Shown here one piece after another: positions 53,207 through 61,519 of a stretch of 64,000 nucleotides of DNA. The translations under genes and the position numbers were made by a program. Under the pieces are notes generated by a model. That model saw only the letters and a program-made list of their open reading frames with translations, was not told where the DNA came from and made no database searches. The stretch comes from CBFIGX01 sp965662265 (lineage in GTDB: Bacteria > Bacteroidota > Bacteroidia > Flavobacteriales > UBA7430). The first letter of the stretch is position 1. Each line of letters starts with the position of its first letter. The DNA is taken from assembly GCA_965662265.1 (NCBI GenBank), contig CBFIGX010000001.1:248001-312000 (forward strand), written 5' to 3'.

Positions 53207-54659
53207 AAATCATATACTTTACTACATTTCCTTCCTTAAGAATTATCTGATGTATATAGTGCTCTTGAACATATTGCTTTACATGATTTTGATATGCAAT
53301 AGTGATGTCCATAGGATTTAAATTTCTCCAATCCTTAAACGAAATTTGAGTCCCATTATCATTCAGCACATTTAAGTAAAACAAATTGTGAGCATTGTAT
53401 CCATCATAAAGCAAGTAATTATTATTAAGATCGTATTTACCTTTAACAGCATCTTTGAGGAAATAACCAATTTCATAAAAATCTTTATCCCAGCTATATT
53501 CTTTAGGCTTGTAGGTTTTATCGAAAATCCTTTGATAAGGTTTGAATGCAATAAGAAAAAGAAAAAGAAAAGGCGTCACATTTAGGCGAAGGATTTTATT
53601 TATCCACTTGAAATTTTCTAAAAAATTGAATACATAAAAGATGAAAACCGCGATTAAGATAGCTAAAAAGGGATATAGTGGCACGTCATACCATTCTAGT
53701 TTTGTTTGAGCGGTAGAAATCACTAAAAAGAAGGTGGTGACCATCAAAAACGAAAACAGCGTTATTCGATTAATCTTTTTGTTTTTAATAAAAAAGCCAG
53801 TAATCAATCCACAAGGAATCAATAGATGCCAAACGGAAATCTGAAAATCAATGAAGTTGTTGTAGTAAAACCAAAATCCATGCGCATGATTTTCAACAAC
53901 TTCTAGATATCTCCCTCCTAACTCATTTTCTTGTACGGCTGCGATATATCCAGTATTATTAGCCTCTCTCAATAGGTAATAGCCAGTCACTAGTCCAAAA
54001 AAAGAAAATAATCCTATATAAAAGTGTTTACTCTTTAGTAATGGAACCAACTGCTTCTGAACGACACAATATATGAACATGGCTGGTAAAAACAACAAAC
54101 CTGCAACGCTCTTCGTGAGAACTGCTAAGGCAGTAAATAGAAAAAACAAATACAGATGCTTGTAGTTTTGTTTTTCACAGTAGGAAAAAAATAGCAATCC
54201 ACTCAGTGTTGTAAATAAGGTGAGCAAAGCATCATAATCTCCTGTTCTTGTAGCATGTAGATTAATATACCCATGAGTAGTAATTAATACAAGTACAGCT
54301 ATAAAACCAAACCATGTACTTTTGAGATATTTGTGAGAAAAAACAAGCAAAATGATACAAGTAAAAAAAGCAGCAATCGCAGAAGGTAGACGAACAGCTA
54401 ATTCATTTACTCCTAAAATATTCATAAAAAAGACCTGAAACCAAATGAGGAATGGAGGCTTTGTATTCCACATATCAGGATTTCCTTCAAAATAAGTGAC
54501 AATAAAATCGCCATTATTAAACATTTCATAAGCGTTAATAGCTAATCTTGCTTCATCCCAAATTCGAATTGGAAGTGTGTCTAAATATCCAAAAATGGGC
54601 ATATACATTAATGCTGCCAATGCTATGAATTTTAAATATTTTCTTAGTAAGTTCTTCAT
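53190..54659 (-). CDS. Family 39 glycosyltransferase (ArnT/PMT-like membrane protein)
   Basis: A 489-residue integral membrane protein with about eleven hydrophobic helices. The first periplasmic loop carries IRIWDEARLAINAYEMF (with the acidic catalytic DE) and the NPDMWNTKPPFLIWFQV segment, both typical of GT39 enzymes that transfer a sugar or aminoarabinose from a polyprenyl-phosphate carrier. The target could be lipid A or protein and cannot be told from sequence. It comes first in an operon with the GT2 enzyme that would supply its donor. The C-terminal soluble part (about 385-489) is diverged. Confidence 0.85.
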   Translation of the reverse strand: MKNLLRKYLKFIALAALMYMPIFGYLDTLPIRIWDEARLAINAYEMFNNGDFIVTYFEGNPDMWNTKPPFLIWFQVFFMNILGVNELAVRLPSAIAAFFTCIILLVFSHKYLKSTWFGFIAVLVLITTHGYINLHATRTGDYDALLTLFTTLSGLLFFSYCEKQNYKHLYLFFLFTALAVLTKSVAGLLFLPAMFIYCVVQKQLVPLLKSKHFYIGLFSFFGLVTGYYLLREANNTGYIAAVQENELGGRYLEVVENHAHGFWFYYNNFIDFQISVWHLLIPCGLITGFFIKNKKINRITLFSFLMVTTFFLVISTAQTKLEWYDVPLYPFLAILIAVFIFYVFNFLENFKWINKILRLNVTPFLFLFLIAFKPYQRIFDKTYKPKEYSWDKDFYEIGYFLKDAVKGKYDLNNNYLLYDGYNAHNLFYLNVLNDNGTQISFKDWRNLNPMDITIAYQNHVKQYVQEHYIHQIILKEGNVVKYMIYGRKE

Positions 54660-54786
54660 CTACATTTTTACCATTTCAAAAAGCAAATTTCAAATTCAAC
54701 AGAATTTGTCTGTTTTTCACTGAGGTTTGGAAAGTTAAGGTATTCTTTTGACAACTATTATTTAAGATTTGTTGCCATTAAATCGT

Positions 54787-54865
54787 GTTGAGTTAGCTCC
54801 TGGTTCAATTAAACATTGTCAACATTTACAGTCTTGAAAGGAGTGTTTTAAGAATCCTTGAATGA
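54787..54865 (+). pseudogene. Decayed 3' fragment of a T9SS-secreted protein gene
   Basis: Bases here resemble the 3' end of the gene at 51620-52177 (52044-52110). The shared stretch includes GAGTT(A/G)GCTCCT and then ATTGT(A/C)AACATTTACA. In one frame it reads NIVNIYSLERSVLRILE and stops, against SIVNIYNLEGRLLSKLP in the intact gene. A two-base deletion separates the two halves. No upstream coding part remains. It is probably a remnant of a duplicated or deleted paralogue. Confidence 0.6.
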
Positions 54866-54964
54866 TAAAGGTGGAATTTTGTGTATATGAGCCCTTTACC
54901 CATAATAACACAAAATTAACAGATTGAACACAAGACTTAGGTTGTTAAATAATTAGCGATTGTG

Positions 54965-54972
54965 TAAATTTG
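54965..54972 (+). promoter_or_regulatory. Bacteroidota-type -7 promoter element
   Basis: TAAATTTG, 17 bases before the ATG at 54990. It overlaps an upstream TTG at 54960, which makes that start unlikely. Confidence 0.5.
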
Positions 54973-54989
54973 TATTCTTAAATGAAGTT

Positions 54990-55238
54990 ATGGAACTAAT
55001 CATGGTTAAAAAGCAAGGTTGTATGCCTTGCACACAGTTTGAGCCTTATGTCAAGGAAAAAGCGTCGGCAGAAATGTTAGATTTTAGAACTATTATGGGC
55101 GAGGATATGCCTGAAAAAATTCAACCACCTTATTACCCTTTTTTTTACCTCTACAAAGACAATAAAATTATTGAAAGTTGGGGAGGTACGAGCGAAAAAA
55201 AATTCGATTCGGTTCTAAAAAGAACGCTTAAAAAATAA
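54990..55238 (+). CDS. Small thioredoxin-like protein
   Basis: An 82-residue protein that fits a thioredoxin fold. The N-terminal strand MELIMVKKQG leads to a GCMPC redox site (cysteines 11 and 14) followed by a helix. A PPYYPFFYLYKDNKIIESW segment carries the cis-proline position and the last strand. The active site differs from CGPC of classical thioredoxins, so its redox potential and partner are unknown. The ATG at 54990 is preferred to a TTG at 54960 that lies at a promoter element. It is followed by a terminator shared with tRNA-Leu on the other strand. Confidence 0.7.
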   Translation: MELIMVKKQGCMPCTQFEPYVKEKASAEMLDFRTIMGEDMPEKIQPPYYPFFYLYKDNKIIESWGGTSEKKFDSVLKRTLKK

Positions 55239-55263
55239 AACCTTCTCAGAAATGAGAAGGTTT
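55238..55263. terminator. Bidirectional terminator between the thioredoxin-like gene and tRNA-Leu
   Basis: A perfect AAACCTTCTCA stem with GAAA loop (55238-55263), starting at the last base of the stop of the thioredoxin-like gene. Confidence 0.85.
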
Positions 55264-55267
55264 GAAG

Positions 55268-55349
55268 TACCTTGGGTGGGAATCGAACCCACACTCTCGA
55301 AAGAACTGGATTTTGAATCCAGCGCGTCTACCAGTTCCGCCACCAAGGC
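55268..55349 (-). tRNA. tRNA-Leu (CAA anticodon)
   Basis: The minus strand gives an 82-base cloverleaf. Acceptor GCCTTGG pairs with CCAAGGT (one G-U), followed by discriminator A. The anticodon stem is CTGGA/TCCAG with loop TTCAAAA, giving anticodon CAA, which reads UUG. The T arm is GTGGG/CCCAC with TTCGATT, and there is a long variable arm as in class II tRNA-Leu. CCA is not encoded. A TAGATTTG element lies 11 bases upstream. Confidence 0.95.
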
Positions 55350-55360
55350 ATAGCAGGAGG

Positions 55361-55368
55361 CAAATCTA
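55361..55368 (-). promoter_or_regulatory. -7 promoter element of tRNA-Leu
   Basis: The minus strand reads TAGATTTG, matching TAnnTTTG, 11 bases before the mature 5' end of the tRNA. Confidence 0.5.
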
Positions 55369-55485
55369 TGAATAGTTTAAGAGCTCTTAAAACTTTTTTC
55401 GTTTTTTTAAATGTAAATTAGAGCACTAATTATTTGTTTATATCGACATAGTATCAAATTAATCTCCTGTTTTAACAATATTCAC

Positions 55486-55493
55486 TATCTTTG
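55486..55493 (+). promoter_or_regulatory. Bacteroidota-type -7 promoter element (prs)
   Basis: TATCTTTG, 51 bases before the ATG of prs. It probably drives the prs-rplY-pth group. Confidence 0.6.
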
Positions 55494-55544
55494 CTGCCCT
55501 TAAAGAAATGCTTATTCATCATGTAAATAATGCTTTAAGAAACC

Positions 55545-56474
55545 ATGACACCAAAAGTTAAAATATTTTCAGGCAGATCTACCCGTCCGCTAGCAGAGGA
55601 AATTGCTAAAAGCTATGGCGTAAAATTGGGAAATATTATTATCTCTGAATTTAGTGATGGAGAGTTTATCCCGTCCTTTGAAGAGACGGTTCGAGGTGCC
55701 AAAGTCTTTATCATTCAATCTACGCCGCCGCCTTCAGATAATTTAATGGAGCTTTTGCTGATGATTGATGCAGCGAAGCGGGCATCCGCATCTCAAATTG
55801 TTGCCGTAATGCCTTACTTTGGAATGGCAAGGCAAGACCGTAAAGACAAGCCAAGGGTGCCGATAGGCGCCAAACTAGTGGCTAATATGTTAACTGCTGC
55901 AGGTGCTACTCGAGTGATGACATGCGACTTACACGCAGATCAAATACAAGGCTTCTTAGAAGTTCCGGTGGATCACCTATATGCATCTTCTGTTTTTATA
56001 GATCATATTCGATCGTTAAAATTAGACCACCTTTGTATTGCATCTCCTGATATGGGTGGCTCTAAAAGAGCCCATGCCTATGCGAAACATTTAGGCTGCG
56101 AAATGGTTATTTGCTATAAGCATCGTAAAAAAGCAAACGAAATTGGTGATATGCGAGTAATTGGAGAGGTGAAAGGGAAAAATATCATCTTAGTGGATGA
56201 TATGGTAGACACCGCTGGAACCCTAACTACGGCTGCAGACATGATGTTGCAAAGCGGTGCCCTTTCTGTAAGAGCTGTATGTACTCACCCTGTTCTTTCT
56301 GGAAAGGCATACAATCGCCTAGACCAATCTCAAATGAAGGAGCTTATTGTTACGGACACATTGCCTAGCGAAAAAAGCCCTAAGATAAAGGTGTTGAGTA
56401 TTGCACCGATGTTTGCTAATGTAATTAGAAACGTCGTTGAAAATGAATCTATCAGTAAAAACTTTATTAGTTAA
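55545..56474 (+). CDS. prs: Ribose-phosphate pyrophosphokinase
   Basis: Makes PRPP from ribose 5-phosphate and ATP for nucleotide, histidine and NAD synthesis. The flexible and ATP-binding part is visible as PYFGMARQDRKDKPR near residue 90, the metal-binding CDLHADQIQGF near 125, and the PRPP loop ILVDDMVDTAGT near 215. Length is 309 residues, typical of class I enzymes. It is followed after 27 bases by rplY and then pth, a frequent bacterial order. Confidence 0.97.
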   Translation: MTPKVKIFSGRSTRPLAEEIAKSYGVKLGNIIISEFSDGEFIPSFEETVRGAKVFIIQSTPPPSDNLMELLLMIDAAKRASASQIVAVMPYFGMARQDRKDKPRVPIGAKLVANMLTAAGATRVMTCDLHADQIQGFLEVPVDHLYASSVFIDHIRSLKLDHLCIASPDMGGSKRAHAYAKHLGCEMVICYKHRKKANEIGDMRVIGEVKGKNIILVDDMVDTAGTLTTAADMMLQSGALSVRAVCTHPVLSGKAYNRLDQSQMKELIVTDTLPSEKSPKIKVLSIAPMFANVIRNVVENESISKNFIS

Positions 56475-56501
56475 TTTTTTATAAACCAAAAACCAAAACA
56501 A

Positions 56502-57110
56502 ATGAAATCAGTATCTATTAGCGCTGAAAAGCGTGTAGATTTGGGGAAAAAGGAAGCAAAAGCTTTAAGAGCTGCTGAAAAAGTACCTTGCGTAGTTTAC
56601 GGAGGGGAAGAAACGCATCACATTGCTGTTTCAAAAAATGCTTTCAATAACCTTGTTTACACACCGAATGTATACGCGGTGGCGATTGATATTGAGGGCA
56701 CTATAGTTAATGCCCTTATCAAAGACATTCAATTTCACCCAGTAACAGACAGAATCTTACACGTTGACTTTATCGAGTTACTGCCTGGAAAATCTATTAA
56801 CACTGAGATTCCAGTAATTATAACAGGAAATGCTATTGGTGTAATGAACGGTGGTAAATTACGTAAAACACTTCGTAAGTTAAGCATCCGTGCTACTCCA
56901 GAAAACTTGCCTGATGCCGTAACTCTGGATGTTACAGACATGAAAATTGGAAACAAGATTTATGTTAGAGATTTGGAAACAAATAACTTCGACATTCTAA
57001 CTTCTGGTAATGCTGTTGTTGTAGCCGTGAAAATGGCTCGTGGTGCTACTGAAGAAGAGGAAGAAGAGGAAGCTGCTGGAGAAGGCGAAGAAAGTCCTGC
57101 GGAAGAATAA
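56502..57110 (+). CDS. rplY: Large ribosomal subunit protein L25 (CTC form)
   Basis: Binds 5S rRNA in the 50S subunit. It is the longer general-stress (CTC) form of 202 residues. The N-terminal L25 domain (about 1-92; KVPCVVYGGEETHHIAV, FHPVTDRILHVDF) and the C-terminal beta domain (about 95-180; RKLSIRATPENLPD) are followed by a low-complexity acidic tail of Glu and Ala. The acidic tail is common in Bacteroidota. It lies between prs and pth. Confidence 0.95.
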   Translation: MKSVSISAEKRVDLGKKEAKALRAAEKVPCVVYGGEETHHIAVSKNAFNNLVYTPNVYAVAIDIEGTIVNALIKDIQFHPVTDRILHVDFIELLPGKSINTEIPVIITGNAIGVMNGGKLRKTLRKLSIRATPENLPDAVTLDVTDMKIGNKIYVRDLETNNFDILTSGNAVVVAVKMARGATEEEEEEEAAGEGEESPAEE

Positions 57111-57112
57111 TC

Positions 57113-57679
57113 ATGAAAAAATACCTAATCATAGGTTTAGGTAATATTGGTGCTGCGTATGAAAATACTCGACACAATATAGGCTTTAAAATATTGGATG
57201 CACTAGCAAGTGCATCCAATATTGCTTTTGAGCCAAATCGTTATGCAGCTACAGCGACACTTAAAATTAAAGGTAGGCCTGTAATTTTAATAAAACCTAC
57301 CACTTATATGAATCTTAGTGGTAAAGCTGTGAACTACTATATGCAGCATGAAAAAGTACCCGCAGAACAAATTCTTATTATTACCGATGATCTCGCACTT
57401 TCTTTTGGGACTCTTCGCATGCGAACCAAAGGCAGCGATGGCGGTCATAACGGACTTAAAAGTATCATTCAACTACTGAACAGCAATAAATTTGCGCGAA
57501 TTAAATTTGGAGTAGGAAACGAATTTAGTAAAGGCAAGCAAGTAGAGTATGTTTTGGGAGAGTGGAGCTCTGCAGAAGAAACGGCACTTGAAGAGCGTTG
57601 TGTAAAATGTATTGAGATGATCGACAGTTTTATACTTAGAGGCCCAGCTATAACTATGACCAATTATAACGGAAAATAA
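57113..57679 (+). CDS. pth: Peptidyl-tRNA hydrolase
   Basis: Recycles tRNA by cleaving peptidyl-tRNA from aborted translation. The catalytic histidine is in GLGNIGAAYENTRHNIGF (residue about 23). The KPTTYMNLSGKAV segment near 62, DDLALSFGTLRMR near 93, and GSDGGHNGLKSII near 108 are complete. Length is 188 residues. It starts two bases after the rplY stop, so the two genes are co-transcribed. Confidence 0.97.
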   Translation: MKKYLIIGLGNIGAAYENTRHNIGFKILDALASASNIAFEPNRYAATATLKIKGRPVILIKPTTYMNLSGKAVNYYMQHEKVPAEQILIITDDLALSFGTLRMRTKGSDGGHNGLKSIIQLLNSNKFARIKFGVGNEFSKGKQVEYVLGEWSSAEETALEERCVKCIEMIDSFILRGPAITMTNYNGK

Positions 57680-57721
57680 TCCTTAACTAAGCCTACATAT
57701 TTTATTTTGCACCTTATGATT

Positions 57722-58240
57722 ATGAAACAATTATTCATGCTTTTTCTCATTCCCTTTTTTGGCTTTACACAGCAGCAGAAGGTAATAGAGCAATTACAAG
57801 CCTTTGAGCCGTTTATTGGTAAGACGTACAAAGGTGAGTTTTCTAGCTCTACGCCTGAAAATCCTATGTTTGATATTCAATCTTGGGAGCGAATTCTCAA
57901 TGGAAAAGGCATTAAAACAATTCACTCTGTAAACAACGGAGATTATGGGGGAGAATCTATTATTATGTGGGACTCCGAAGAAAAAACAATTAAATGCTGG
58001 TATTTTACAACAGCTGGCTTTACGACTGTTTCAAACATAATAGCTACAGAAAATGGGTTTGAGTTTACCGAGATAGTAACTGGTAATCAAAATGGAATTA
58101 CCGAGGTAAAAGGAACTACCACACTCTTAAAGGGTGGTAGATTAAAAACCAGTTCAAAATATCTAAAAGATGGGGAGTGGATTTTTGGACATGAAATTAC
58201 ATATCAAGAAATAGAGCAGGGAAATGTTATTTTTAAGTAG
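57722..58240 (+). CDS. Secreted protein of unknown function (lipocalin-like beta protein)
   Basis: A 172-residue exported protein. The signal peptide (KQLFMLFLIPFFGFTQQQ) precedes EAFxPF-type FEPFIGKTYKGEF and an alternating-strand pattern with INSVNNGDYGGESIIMWD-like and FTTVSNIIATENGF segments. This resembles small beta-barrel families such as DUF1579 proteins, but no residue pattern decides it. Two in-frame ATG codons (57716, 57722) are possible; the second is used. A 7-base TATTTTG element lies just upstream (57703-57709). Role unknown. Confidence 0.6.
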   Translation: MKQLFMLFLIPFFGFTQQQKVIEQLQAFEPFIGKTYKGEFSSSTPENPMFDIQSWERILNGKGIKTIHSVNNGDYGGESIIMWDSEEKTIKCWYFTTAGFTTVSNIIATENGFEFTEIVTGNQNGITEVKGTTTLLKGGRLKTSSKYLKDGEWIFGHEITYQEIEQGNVIFK

Positions 58241-58268
58241 CTGTTTGAGACTTAATATCTGTTCACAA

Positions 58269-60209
58269 CTACTCAACAGTTACCGACTTCGCTAGGTTTC
58301 TAGGTTGGTCAACATTGCATTCTCTCATTACTGCAATATGGTATGAAATTAGCTGCAAAGGAATCGTTGTTACTAGTGGGCTAAGTCGTTCGTCTACTCT
58401 TGGAACTTCAATAATATGATCTGCTATTTTTGAAACAACATCATCTCCTTCATTTACAATAGCAATTATTTTCCCCTCTCTTGCTTTTATCTCTTGAATA
58501 TTACTGACTACTTTCTCGTAATGCTCTGTTTTAGTAGCTACCACANNNNNNNNNNNNNNNNNNNNNNNNNNNNNNNNNNNNNNNNNNNNNNNNNNNNNNN
58601 NNNNNNNNNNNNNNNNNNNNNNNNNNNNNNNNNNNNNNNNNNNTACAGTAGGCATATCTTCATCAATGAGTGCTATAGGGCCGTGTTTCATTTCTGCTGC
58701 AGGATATCCTTCGGCGTGGATATACGATATTTCTTTAAGCTTAAGAGCTCCTTCTAGTGCTACTGGGAAATTGATTCCCCTTCCTAAAAACAAACAATTG
58801 GCAACATCCTTATATGCCAAAGCTATTTTTTTTGATTGAGCCTCTATTTTGAGAGTTTGTTGTACTCTGTCTGGCATTGTATTTAGCTCATTAATAAGAC
58901 GCCTAAATTCTGTTTTCGAAATGGTACCTTTTTTACGTCCTAAAGTAAGAGCTATCAATATAAATATGGTAACCTGTGCGGTAAAGGCCTTGGTTGATGC
59001 AACGCCTATTTCTGGTCCAGCATGGGTATATGCCCCAGTATGTGCTTCACGAGCAATACTAGACCCTACAACATTACAAACACCAAATATTGTCGCGCCT
59101 TTAGACTTGGCTAATTTAATTGCAGAAAGTGTGTCGGCTGTTTCGCCAGACTGAGAGACGGCAATAACAATATCTCTCTCAGTAATAATAGGGTTTCTAT
59201 AACGAAACTCTGAGGCGTACTCTACCTCTACAGGTATACGCGCTAAGTCTTCAATTAGATATTCTGCTACTAAGCCTGCGTGCCATGATGTTCCACAAGC
59301 AACGATAATAATGCGATCTGCATTTAAAAATTTTTGCTCGTAATCAGTAAAACCTCCCATTCTAATGGTACCCTGATCTACCAATAATCGACCTCTTAAA
59401 GTGTCGTATATGGATTTAGGCTGCTCATTAATTTCTTTGAGCATAAAGTGGTCATAGCCTCCTTTTTCAATTGATTCAATCTCTAATGCCAATTCTTGAA
59501 CGTATGGCCTTTTTATTTCGTTACTTATAGATCGAAGATCTATGCCGTTCTTCAGTGAAAGTACGGCAACTTCTTCTTCATCTAAGTAGATCGCTTGTTT
59601 TGTATACTCAATAAATGGTGTAGCATCAGAGGCTATATAATATTCACCTTCGCCTACACCTATAACCAATGGAGATCCCTTCTTAGCCACAACAATTTGA
59701 TCGTGGTTATTTGCCTCTACCACGGCTATTGCATAGGCACCAATCACCTGGTTTAGAGCTATACGTACTGCTTCTGCAAGATCCACCTTTTCATGGATAA
59801 GAATTTCCTCAATAAAGTTAACTAATACCTCTGTGTCGGTTTCACTCTGAAATGAATACCCTCTATTGATAAGACCCTCTTTTATAGATGCGTAATTTTC
59901 TATGATACCATTATGAATAATGGCGAGACGCTTGGTCTGTGAGAAATGTGGATGAGAATTGGCATCGTTAGGAACTCCATGTGTTGCCCATCTAGTATGA
60001 CCTATTCCTAGTTTAGCAGTTGGTGATTCAACCGGTACGATCTCTTCCATTTGAGCCACCTTACCTTGCTTTTTAAAAATCTGAATTTCTGAACTATTAA
60101 GCAAAGCCACTCCCGCACTATCATAGCCTCTATACTCCAACCTCTTGAGTCCTTTAACCAATATTGGGTAAGCATTTTTATTCCCAAGATATCCAACAAT
60201 ACCGCACAT
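58269..60209 (-). CDS. glmS: Glutamine--fructose-6-phosphate aminotransferase, interrupted by an assembly gap
   Basis: Makes glucosamine 6-phosphate for peptidoglycan and lipopolysaccharide. The N-terminal glutaminase domain starts with the nucleophile (MCGIVGYLG); two SIS sugar-isomerase domains follow (about 290-430 and 460-610) and the C-terminus ends NLAKSVTVE. A run of 98 N (58546-58643) splits it: the frame is MPTV, then 33 unknown residues, then VVATK. Homologues have these parts side by side, and 646 minus 33 gives the usual 613 residues. The gap therefore looks like a scaffold placeholder rather than missing sequence. The gene follows the DUF4270 gene. Confidence 0.95.
   Translation of the reverse strand: MCGIVGYLGNKNAYPILVKGLKRLEYRGYDSAGVALLNSSEIQIFKKQGKVAQMEEIVPVESPTAKLGIGHTRWATHGVPNDANSHPHFSQTKRLAIIHNGIIENYASIKEGLINRGYSFQSETDTEVLVNFIEEILIHEKVDLAEAVRIALNQVIGAYAIAVVEANNHDQIVVAKKGSPLVIGVGEGEYYIASDATPFIEYTKQAIYLDEEEVAVLSLKNGIDLRSISNEIKRPYVQELALEIESIEKGGYDHFMLKEINEQPKSIYDTLRGRLLVDQGTIRMGGFTDYEQKFLNADRIIIVACGTSWHAGLVAEYLIEDLARIPVEVEYASEFRYRNPIITERDIVIAVSQSGETADTLSAIKLAKSKGATIFGVCNVVGSSIAREAHTGAYTHAGPEIGVASTKAFTAQVTIFILIALTLGRKKGTISKTEFRRLINELNTMPDRVQQTLKIEAQSKKIALAYKDVANCLFLGRGINFPVALEGALKLKEISYIHAEGYPAAEMKHGPIALIDEDMPTVXXXXXXXXXXXXXXXXXXXXXXXXXXXXXXXXXVVATKTEHYEKVVSNIQEIKAREGKIIAIVNEGDDVVSKIADHIIEVPRVDERLSPLVTTIPLQLISYHIAVMRECNVDQPRNLAKSVTVE
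58546..58643. other. Assembly gap (98 N)
   Basis: Undetermined bases inside glmS. The flanking protein halves appear to join directly in family members, so the true missing length is probably zero or a few bases. Confidence 0.9.
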
Positions 60210-60227
60210 AGATTAGAATTTCTTTAG

Positions 60228-61514
60228 CTATTCGTATTTACTTAATAAAAGCTTTAATCTAACACCTGAAGTATCTGAAACGGTATTGTCTATAACTACA
60301 CGTTCAGGTTGAATGATAGAGGAAGGTGTGTACAAAGCTAAATTACTTGTGTAATTTTCATAAATAAGCTTATGGACATAGCGTGCAATATTGAACTTAT
60401 AATACTGGTTTACTTCATCTCTATTACCGTCAAAATATGAAGCGCCTTGTGCATTCTGATCTTCAACCAGCACCTCTAAGTTGCCATCACTATTAACTGC
60501 AGCAAGGCCAAGTTTTGAGGGAGATGTGTGTAGCTCCGACAAGTCCGTATCAAGATAAGGTAAAAACAATTCTGCTTGATGAATGATATAATTGGAGTCT
60601 TTCAAGGTCTTAAGCACAGAAAAATCTAGATAAGTACGAATCCCTACGCCACCTTGAACAAAGGCAAGGTCAAGATCGTCTTGATTAAATACATCTTCAA
60701 TTGTTCCAAGGCTGTAATCATGCTCCCAACGAGTCATCCTATCAGCGTTACTATTTATTTGAAAATCATAGGACAGAGAATCAGAACTAGAATTGCGATA
60801 ATATAAGGTAAGTTTACTCCTTTCGTCTAGTAAGTCTATGTTTAATAACAAGCCTGCTGTCGTCTGAGGAACACTAGAAATATACAATCCATTAAAAAAT
60901 GATTGAAAGGATTCATTGTCTACGAAATTTTCTGAACTAGCATCTAAAAAAGATTGTCCTAATTCATTTGATAGTACAAAATCTATTGTTGAACCAACAT
61001 CTGGTTGATAAACAACCTGCTGAGATGCAATGATGTTTTGAGCTACTAAAAATTGTTGATCTGCATATATCTGAACAATACTATCTTCACCAGAAACATC
61101 TGCTAACGATGTTTCTATTTGTTCTAGCATTTGTTGAGCCTCAATATTTAATACCGTTGTTGTATCCCCGTAATAATCATTCACAACTAATGATAAAATA
61201 AGTGAATCAACAGTGGCACTCTCTCCAAAAGTTACATCTGAAGAGGGCATTCTAAATTCTGTGTATATAGAAGCGTCTGTTGATCCAAAATATTGAGAAT
61301 CGTAAATATTCCCAAGATAGGCAGAAGGCGAGTTAAGCGTCACCAATGAATCTTCTCTGTGAATAGATGCTTTTATATCCAACGAATCAAAGGAGAGTAT
61401 AATGGCATCATCCTCATTTATTAACTGTGATCCTAAATCGTTAATTTCTTTTTTACAAGACGTAAAAACACTTAGTACGATAATAAAAAAGGTTAGAGAT
61501 GATAATTTGTTCAT
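60228..61514 (-). CDS. DUF4270 family lipoprotein
   Basis: A 428-residue lipoprotein. The signal peptide ends in FTSCKK (lipobox cysteine near residue 20). The mature part is beta-rich, with the conserved NDLGSQLIN, SAYLGNIYDSQYFGSTDASIYTEF and YYRNSSSDSLSYDF segments of DUF4270. Such proteins are outer-membrane or periplasmic, with no proven function. The order one-domain glycogen synthase, DUF4270, glmS is common in flavobacteria, so the three may share a role in surface sugar supply, which is inference. Confidence 0.8.
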   Translation of the reverse strand: MNKLSSLTFFIIVLSVFTSCKKEINDLGSQLINEDDAIILSFDSLDIKASIHREDSLVTLNSPSAYLGNIYDSQYFGSTDASIYTEFRMPSSDVTFGESATVDSLILSLVVNDYYGDTTTVLNIEAQQMLEQIETSLADVSGEDSIVQIYADQQFLVAQNIIASQQVVYQPDVGSTIDFVLSNELGQSFLDASSENFVDNESFQSFFNGLYISSVPQTTAGLLLNIDLLDERSKLTLYYRNSSSDSLSYDFQINSNADRMTRWEHDYSLGTIEDVFNQDDLDLAFVQGGVGIRTYLDFSVLKTLKDSNYIIHQAELFLPYLDTDLSELHTSPSKLGLAAVNSDGNLEVLVEDQNAQGASYFDGNRDEVNQYYKFNIARYVHKLIYENYTSNLALYTPSSIIQPERVVIDNTVSDTSGVRLKLLLSKYE

Positions 61515-61519
61515 TCTAA

